Source of the DNA: Niebla homalea
Taxonomy: Eukaryota > Ascomycota > Lecanoromycetes > Lecanorales > Ramalinaceae
Assembly: GCA_019925105.1 (NCBI GenBank)
Contig: JAHGAU010000002.1
Coordinates: forward strand, 1,860,001 to 1,924,000
Direction of reading: 5' to 3'
Length of the DNA stretch: 64,000 nt
Below the pieces are notes generated by a model. It saw only the letters and a program-made list of their open reading frames with translations, did not search any database and was not told the origin of the DNA. Below are positions 57,536 to 64,000 of the stretch, in pieces (position 1 is the stretch's first letter; every line of letters begins with the position of its first letter). The position numbers and the translations under genes were made by a program.

Positions 57536-59012
57536 GGACTAAAAGGCCTAACGGATGAGGAAGGAGATGTCAACTAAGACCATGTTTGAATGAGTCTCCT
57601 GGATAAGGAGAAGGAGTAGGAAGCAATCAAATGGAGGTCTCGTTGGCAGACAAGGAGGTCATCTATGATGGCTTTGGTTTCCCCGGTATGCTCCAGTCAA
57701 GCGTCTTCGCTTTTGAAATCAGTATTCTTTCATCTCATCAATTTCTTTTGAGAATAAAGCACCCATTCGTTATCACGATATCGTTCAAAAAGTGTATACC
57801 AACAGGTTCTCACAAGACAAGATCAGGACTCAATCTTTCCTACCTTTCTTCAGCCCCACAATCCCATCTACTGCTTCACTGCCACCGAATCAATCTCGAG
57901 TCCTCAGAAAGACGATTGTCCCGCATTCCCGATCAGGGCGCCGAGAACAACCACCATTTCAAACTCCCCCTTGCCCCTCCCCTGCCAATCTTCCCTTACT
58001 TCACCCCCAAGCCACCACAGCCATCCATCCCCTGCACTGCAGCCTCTCCATCCGTCCTCGTCCTCGCCTGCGTCCTTCCTATTTCTTTATTTACCCCTTC
58101 CGCAAGCATCAATCACACAAACCCGCCAAAGATCTCTGATACACACACATACTTACTCTTCAGTCCTCGGCTTTTACCATAACCCGTGCGCCGGTGTATC
58201 TATGTGTGGACCACCCCCACCCCATATTATCATGTGACCATCCATGCCATGCCATGCCATTCGAGCAACGGGCATGTCGTCGTTTATCCAAAATACCTCG
58301 GATACCTTCTCTCTCTCTCTCCCCCTCCTTCCTTTCCACCTTTCTTTCCTGTCAGTATCCGAGCGGCATCGGCTTCAGCAATTCGAATGATCGCTTGTTG
58401 GTTATTCTTCACTGCGCGGGTTTGTGTTTCGTGGCAACTGATATGCTGTTGGGTATTATAAATCGCTGCGGACTGATGATGGGGCATGTTGATATTTTTT
58501 TTGCTTTTTTTGTTTTGTTTGGGGAAGGAAGGGAGGGAGGGAGGGTTTTTGGGTGATTTGGGATGAGTCGTGGTGGTAGGATGTGCGACGTTGTTGATGA
58601 TGTTTGAGTTCTTGATGTGGGTTAGGGGATGAGGGGGGAGTGGGGGGGGTTTCATGGAGAGAGAGAGAATGTGGGGAGGTATGTTGGAAGGGGTGGGTCT
58701 GGTGATGATGATGGGCCATTTCGGCGTTTTGTTGCGATTTCTAAATAATTTTTTTTGGAGGAAGGAGCACATCACATCGTTTCTGAAGTGGAGGTTTCTG
58801 TGTAACGTGCACAAACCTTTCAAATGGCAGTCCGGAATTTCGATTAGAGTCCAGCATATGTTGACTATGATTGAAAAGAAAACCCCTGGCTTATGTGATG
58901 CGCACGCAATCTTCATGACCTGCTCCCCTACAACACACATTTGGAAAGATCCGACAAAATTTGGTACTCCAACCGATTTAGACCCACTCCCCCATCTCCC
59001 CATCTCCATCGC
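57536..59012. other. Intergenic, 3' side of the helicase gene
   Basis: About 1.5 kb with a short CCATG tandem (58242-58260), CT runs near 58305-58325 and poly-T and poly-G runs at 58495-58660. No gene supported; the overlapping long frames on both strands are low complexity. Confidence 0.45.
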
Positions 59013-62000
59013 TCACCGCCTCCCAAACCCCGCGTCCAAGTCCGTTGCCCGTGTCACCCCCGCCGCAGGCTGATGCTGCAGCCCCCCCACAGTGGCTCCG
59101 CACTGCGGACACCTCGCCGTCTCCATCGGCATCCCGCACTCGCCCACCGTGAAAGGGTGGCCGTTGGCGCAGTAGTACCAATGTCCCGTCCGCCGGAAAC
59201 TCTCCGCCATGGCGGCGTACACGGCCGCTTTCTCGTCGTTCGTCACCGGCTCGTAGAACGTGGCGTTCCGGAGCATTGTCTCTGCTGCGGACACCTCGGC
59301 TGAAAGGCCAGCGGTTTGGGCAGGGTGGGCCGTGCAGATTGTGCGCGCGAGGCGGAGGTGGTCGCGGGCCAGGTCGACCAGGGCGGTGATGTCGGTGGTG
59401 GAGAGGGTGGTGGAGCGGTTGCGCTCCAAGGCGGTGAAGCGGGCATGGTAGAGGAGACCTTCGACCTCGAGGGCGGGTTGTTGTCGCGAGTGGGAATCTT
59501 GGATCAGGGTTTGGCAGTCTTTACGGTTGAGGGCCAGGTCGAGGCGGCAGTCCTGGGGGACCCCTCTGGAGGCTGTCCCACTGCTGCTGGGTGTCACAAA
59601 GTTGAAGAGAATGGCGTAGTCGCAGCGGAGGAGGAGCACTGTTGCTAGGAGCCGATCGCGGACTTGAAGGACGGAGGGGACGTCCGGAAGATCGGTGTTG
59701 ACCCCACGATGGTTGCGGGCGTCTTGTACGAGAGCGTGGATGCGGCCGATGGGTTGTTCGGCCTCGTCGACTTGACGGAGAAACCTTCTAATGTCAGCGC
59801 GGAGCAAGGAGATGTCCTTGTACCTAGTGTCTGCTTTTACTGCCTTGAAGACAGCATTTATTTGTTGATCACGGGGTCCGGTAAGTCGAACGGGTTCGAG
59901 GGAAAGCCTCTCAAGGGCTGGAGATAGTGCTGCAAGTCCAGACCCTGGATTGTTGGGAGTCTGGCTCGAGGCGATGGGCTCTCGAAGTTTTGCCTCCGCC
60001 TGTTCCAACCTAGCGGCCAATGGAACGAATTGTGCGGCTGCCCAAACAATAAACTTCTTGGTTGCTTCGTCGATCCACGCTCGTCGAACTATGCGACCGT
60101 ACCGATTGATATTACGAAGAGGTTTCCGGCACAGAGGACAGTTCTTCAGCTCCGAGGTCGAGAATGGGACCGAGCTAGATTTCAACGCGATGATCGGGTC
60201 TTCCCCATCGGTTTCACTGGACGTGGTGTAATATTCAGACATATCCATGTGGCCATCCATACTCTCCAAGGTGAGAATGTGCCCACAAGATGGTATCAGG
60301 CACGGGGATTCGTCTAAATCAACCTCGGCGTAAGAAGATCCCATAATATAATCGACCATCATATTCTTCACTGACAAGTCGGCGCACTGCTGGCAATGCT
60401 GAACATCCGGACATACTTCTCCGCAAACGGAAGGACACTGGTGACCGCAGCTGAGTTTCAAAGAGCACCGTTTAGAGCACGGAAGCATGTCACAGGGTAC
60501 AGCACATGGCAATGTGCATTTTCCACGGTGTTGGCAAGACCAAGAGCAGTCTTCGACACAAGGCACGCAAGGCTCGTGGCACCTCTTGCTGCAACGTGAA
60601 TGGCTGCATCGAACTTCGCACGGCTCCACGCAAAGCCGACAGGGCTTTCCTCCATGGCAAGTCTCCGAACAAGTGTGACTGCAAGTGGTGTATGACCTGC
60701 CACATGGCTTCTTGCAGACATCATGATCAACGTTCACGATCTTGCCATCTTTATCTCTCATGTTGCAATCTTGACATTCTCGTTTGCAGTCGTGGCCACA
60801 TCCAAGAGCGGCGCCACATGAAGCCTTGCACGGATAGTCTGCTGCGAGTGGAAGTTGGTAGCAACGAACATTGACAGTATGGCCACAGCCTGACATAACA
60901 GCCTCCACCTTCACCTGGCACTGGACTGTTTTCGGACTCTGTGCAAAATGGCAGGCCAACCTTTTGCAAACGTGTCCACAAGGCAAGGCAATATTCGACA
61001 CCTCAATCTGACATTTCAAATCGCAGGGGTCTCCGCACACCTTTGGGCACTCGTGGTCGCAGCCTTTCTTTACTCTCTTACAGCGCTCGAGGCACCTGAC
61101 TGCATCATGTAGTAGCTCTGAATGACACTTATTGATACAAGCATGTCCGCATGTGAGCCGGGAGGTGCATTTTTTGGCGCAGCCACCTTCAGGCGAGAGG
61201 ATAGAGAAATCATCTGGCGTGGATACTTCGATTGGCGTCTCCTTGTGTCGAGGGCAGCAGAGCGCCAGAGTCTGACCTATGTTTCCTTCATTCTCCAATA
61301 TCGTGACGACCTGATCCCACATAGGGACACCTCGTGCAGTATGTGCATTTCCGATAATGTACATACCGTGGCGCGCGCGACTGAGCAGAACGTTGATGCG
61401 GTTTGAAGTTTTCAAGAACCCGCATCTCCTCTCGTCGTTGCTTCGGACCAGTGAGATGATAATGACTTTTGCTTCTTCGCCTTGGAAATTGTCCACCGTA
61501 GCAATCCTCAACGCATTCAGTAAGGTCGTTTTTCGAACAGTTCCTGCAGCTGCAGTGGTCTCTTCTTGGCTGACATCTTCTAGTCCTTTTGCTTCTAAAT
61601 CATCCATGTCTCGGTCTCCAAGTACTATTGCAAAAGAAGATCGTAGGCGCTGTTTGAGTTTTTGCAACTGTCCCAAGTAAGGTGTCAGAACTGCAATATC
61701 TTCATTCCGGTAGACTCCTTGGCGGACGAGATGGGAGACCAGAGCAGCTGTCATTTCTACTTCCCAGGTATTAGTCTTGGAAAACGACTGTGCTGGAGTC
61801 GAGGCTGAGGTATCTTCCTTCTCTTTGTGATCAAGCCAGAAGAGACGTTTTCGCATTCCGTCCACTTCTGGATAGGTGGATACTGAAGAGTGATCTTGCA
61901 GTCTCGGATAGAGGGTGGACCTAATCAGCTCCGCAATGGTTGGATACATTCGACGCTGAACCTCTAGCGAACTGTAAGGCAGCTTCAGATACCCAGATTG

Positions 62001-64000
62001 AGGGTGTATCAGTCGTTCAAACAACGAGATGTCTAAGGAGAACTTTGCACCCCTAGGGTTCTCGTGTTGAAGCTCATAATTGTTGATCTGGGGCCTTAAC
62101 TGCTCGTGATCGCCAATGAGAATGGCATGTTCCACCGTTGGTAATAACGCCGTAATGGTATGGGCTTCCAATACTTCCCCAGCCTCCTCCATCATCACCA
62201 CTTTTGCCCCCACACGGCGAAGGACGTCCAAATTTCGTGCTAGGCCAGTGGTGGTAACACCAATGACGTGCGCGCGAAGGAGGCAGCGCAGATCCAGCTC
62301 CTGGCGGTATCTTTTGAGTGAGTCTCTTGTGTGCCGGTAGCTTTCGAGAGAATGTATAAAACGGCGATTGAGCTCCTTCGTGCTTTGTTGGATCCAATGT
62401 TGATGCAATGTTGATCTTTCTAGGCCTGACATCTCCTTTAGACCCACATTGAGGAGTTCTGGGACCGCGCGATTTGACGTGATCCGCTTAGGCGCTCCTC
62501 TGATCCAGCTATTCAGAACGCTAAACTTTCTACCCTTTACCTCCTGAAATCCGTCTTCATCAACCCCTCGCCCGAAAAGCTGTTGAAAGTGATGACTTTG
62601 ATGGGTTTCGAGATAATCTTTGACATTGTTCCAGTGACTCGGATCTCTGAGGCCCGTCATAGGCCCATCAAGCTCGTCAAGAATGCTATCCAATCTTTCG
62701 TAGAGCAGATGTTTCTCATAGCCTTCCTGCTTTGTGGATTTGATGTCCTTCGATACGTTGTGGATATTCAAGTTCTGGAGGACTTCTGATTTCGATCTCG
62801 ACCCCAGACGAATAAGCTGCTCTACGCCGTCCTTGACTAGATGCTCGAGAACTTGATCGAGAGCATGATTTGTGTAGCACACACATATGATGGGGCCAAG
62901 GGCGGCTGCGTTGCGATTTTTCAGTAAGGTTTTCGCGATAGCTACACCGGTGTAGCTTTTGCCAGTGCCTGGTGGACCTTGAATTAGTGCGATACTGCTG
63001 CTTAAAGCATTGATTACTGAAAGGCGCTGTGCAGCGTCCAATTCGGATCTTTCACGTAGTATAGTGGCGTCGAACGGTCGTCCAGGTGTTAATCTCAGCT
63101 GCTCGCCACCCGTCAAAGGTTCAAGATTGAAAGCGAAGCCCGGCCTGCGAGAGTAGACAGGAGCTGGTATCTCGACATCCATCTCATGTTGTATGTCTGG
63201 GGCTATAAATCGAGAGAACGGGAGATCGAGTGTACGGCTCATTTTCTGAATTGCTTGGAGAGTTGGTTGAAAAGACGGCAGCAATATGCCTGGAAATTCC
63301 ACAAGCGACTGCCGCAGCTTACGGAACTTTCCCAGGTGTTCATTAATCCATGTGATGTCTTCCGAACTGTCTTCCACCAGGCTCAGTATCAAGGTCGCTC
63401 GTTCCGCATGCTTGAACAGATTCGGTCGCTCATCAGACACTCTCAAATTTCGAGCCAATTGATTTTCGTGCCCTTCACCAGTCTGGTTCTTTGGCGGAGG
63501 CCGAGGCGTAGGAACGGGATCACAGACTGAGAAGAAGATAGCACGACCAGTAGAAGACACGAAGCATACAAAAGCATCAGTCTGCAGCTGTCTGGTATTC
63601 TTCCACCACTCTTCTCGTTCCTTGGCTCCCTTCCTCGCTAATGCAGAGGGTTGGTCGAACTCAGCCACAACCTGGAGCCCTTTTTTACGGTCGACCTCAA
63701 GTCGAAGCAGAGCGACGTTCTGGTAGATGATATTGCGAACGCCATTGTTCTGTCGCTTTAGTGACGATGAAGAGTTAGCAGGTTTGCCAAGCCGCTGACA
63801 TTCTGTCTGCACCGCGTCCCGGAGTTGGCCAACTGTATCTTCTCGTAGAAGTCTAAATTGTCGATCAAGTAGTCCCGCCAGCCCAGGAAGATGTTGCTTT
63901 GCAGGATCATTCGAAGGCAGATACTCCAGACGAGGGGATCCGATTTCGTTAGTAGTTGGCAGGATCTTGATGTCGAAGATATCTGCATGATCGTTATCGT
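59013..64000 (-). CDS. NFX1-type zinc-finger helicase (ZNFX1 / Hrr1 / SAD-3 type), 5' end outside window
   Basis: The coding frame continues without a stop from 59013 to the right edge, about 1660 residues visible; the start is beyond the window. (The first start-like codon inside, a GTG at 63812, is not the real start: REDTVGQLRDAV and LEYLPSNDPAKQHLPGLAGL are encoded upstream in frame.) It is a superfamily 1 Upf1-like helicase: Walker A GPPGTGKSYTGVAIAKTLL, motif II MMEEAGEVLEAHTI, motif III LIGDHEQLRPQ, motif V TVDNFQGEEAKVIII and motif VI TSNRINVLLSRARHG. Then come at least eight Cys/His-rich NF-X1-type fingers (for example CSHTCSETCHGGKPC). A C-terminal RZ-type finger, GHWYYCANGHPFTVGECG and RCPQCGA, closes the protein. 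Relatives act in RNA silencing: Hrr1 in fission yeast heterochromatin with the RNA polymerase complex, and SAD-3 in Neurospora meiotic silencing. That role is inferred here. Confidence 0.95.
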   Translation of the reverse strand, partial: DNDHADIFDIKILPTTNEIGSPRLEYLPSNDPAKQHLPGLAGLLDRQFRLLREDTVGQLRDAVQTECQRLGKPANSSSSLKRQNNGVRNIIYQNVALLRLEVDRKKGLQVVAEFDQPSALARKGAKEREEWWKNTRQLQTDAFVCFVSSTGRAIFFSVCDPVPTPRPPPKNQTGEGHENQLARNLRVSDERPNLFKHAERATLILSLVEDSSEDITWINEHLGKFRKLRQSLVEFPGILLPSFQPTLQAIQKMSRTLDLPFSRFIAPDIQHEMDVEIPAPVYSRRPGFAFNLEPLTGGEQLRLTPGRPFDATILRERSELDAAQRLSVINALSSSIALIQGPPGTGKSYTGVAIAKTLLKNRNAAALGPIICVCYTNHALDQVLEHLVKDGVEQLIRLGSRSKSEVLQNLNIHNVSKDIKSTKQEGYEKHLLYERLDSILDELDGPMTGLRDPSHWNNVKDYLETHQSHHFQQLFGRGVDEDGFQEVKGRKFSVLNSWIRGAPKRITSNRAVPELLNVGLKEMSGLERSTLHQHWIQQSTKELNRRFIHSLESYRHTRDSLKRYRQELDLRCLLRAHVIGVTTTGLARNLDVLRRVGAKVVMMEEAGEVLEAHTITALLPTVEHAILIGDHEQLRPQINNYELQHENPRGAKFSLDISLFERLIHPQSGYLKLPYSSLEVQRRMYPTIAELIRSTLYPRLQDHSSVSTYPEVDGMRKRLFWLDHKEKEDTSASTPAQSFSKTNTWEVEMTAALVSHLVRQGVYRNEDIAVLTPYLGQLQKLKQRLRSSFAIVLGDRDMDDLEAKGLEDVSQEETTAAAGTVRKTTLLNALRIATVDNFQGEEAKVIIISLVRSNDERRCGFLKTSNRINVLLSRARHGMYIIGNAHTARGVPMWDQVVTILENEGNIGQTLALCCPRHKETPIEVSTPDDFSILSPEGGCAKKCTSRLTCGHACINKCHSELLHDAVRCLERCKRVKKGCDHECPKVCGDPCDLKCQIEVSNIALPCGHVCKRLACHFAQSPKTVQCQVKVEAVMSGCGHTVNVRCYQLPLAADYPCKASCGAALGCGHDCKRECQDCNMRDKDGKIVNVDHDVCKKPCGRSYTTCSHTCSETCHGGKPCRLCVEPCEVRCSHSRCSKRCHEPCVPCVEDCSWSCQHRGKCTLPCAVPCDMLPCSKRCSLKLSCGHQCPSVCGEVCPDVQHCQQCADLSVKNMMVDYIMGSSYAEVDLDESPCLIPSCGHILTLESMDGHMDMSEYYTTSSETDGEDPIIALKSSSVPFSTSELKNCPLCRKPLRNINRYGRIVRRAWIDEATKKFIVWAAAQFVPLAARLEQAEAKLREPIASSQTPNNPGSGLAALSPALERLSLEPVRLTGPRDQQINAVFKAVKADTRYKDISLLRADIRRFLRQVDEAEQPIGRIHALVQDARNHRGVNTDLPDVPSVLQVRDRLLATVLLLRCDYAILFNFVTPSSSGTASRGVPQDCRLDLALNRKDCQTLIQDSHSRQQPALEVEGLLYHARFTALERNRSTTLSTTDITALVDLARDHLRLARTICTAHPAQTAGLSAEVSAAETMLRNATFYEPVTNDEKAAVYAAMAESFRRTGHWYYCANGHPFTVGECGMPMETARCPQCGATVGGLQHQPAAGVTRATDLDAGFGRR

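Overview
The window is nuclear DNA of a filamentous ascomycete (Pezizomycotina). The reasons are genes cut by short introns of about 45-100 nt with GTATGT/GTAAGT-type donors and CTAAC/CTGAC branch sites, a Zn(II)2Cys6 regulator, a Git3-like GPCR, fungal-type CHO2, PEX12 and DUF7907-like genes, and one repeat mutated in the manner of repeat-induced point mutation (RIP). The class is not resolved; similar introns inside one gene would be compatible with Dothideomycetes, but that is inference.

Layout. 0-7.4 kb: a membrane protein (-), a decayed ankyrin-repeat gene, a long disordered protein (+) and an FMN-binding PNPOx-like protein (-). 7.9-13.2 kb: divergent CHO2 (phosphatidylethanolamine methyltransferase, -) and PEX12 (+). 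14.3-17.9 kb: a 3.5 kb DNA transposon with 91-bp terminal inverted repeats and a TA target duplication; its interior is almost free of CpA/TpG, while its ends are intact. 18-20 kb: gene remnants. 20.2-33.3 kb: a conserved housekeeping block with NBP35 (-), a UCH-type deubiquitinase (+), a GPCR (+), a TMEM19/DUF92 membrane protein (-), the DcpS scavenger decapping enzyme (+), a basic hypothetical protein (+) and gamma-tubulin complex protein GCP4 (+). 33-38.8 kb: gene-poor and rich in simple repeats, with a broken DUF7907-like gene. 38.8-50.3 kb: an MFS sugar transporter (-), a 1083-aa Zn2Cys6 transcription factor (-) and a secreted GMC oxidoreductase (+), possibly one catabolic unit. 50.9-54.6 kb: two more DUF7907-like paralogues, one broken and one apparently intact. 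55-57.5 kb: a small charged protein and a broken Ulp1-like peptidase gene. 59.0-64.0 kb: a ZNFX1/Hrr1/SAD-3-type RNA-silencing helicase running off the right edge.

Exon structures were assembled by eye from splice signals, reading frame and recognised protein-family sequence. The points most worth a second look are the RIP-mutated element with spared ends, two near-identical introns of different phase in the GMC gene, and the three DUF7907-like copies of which two are broken.
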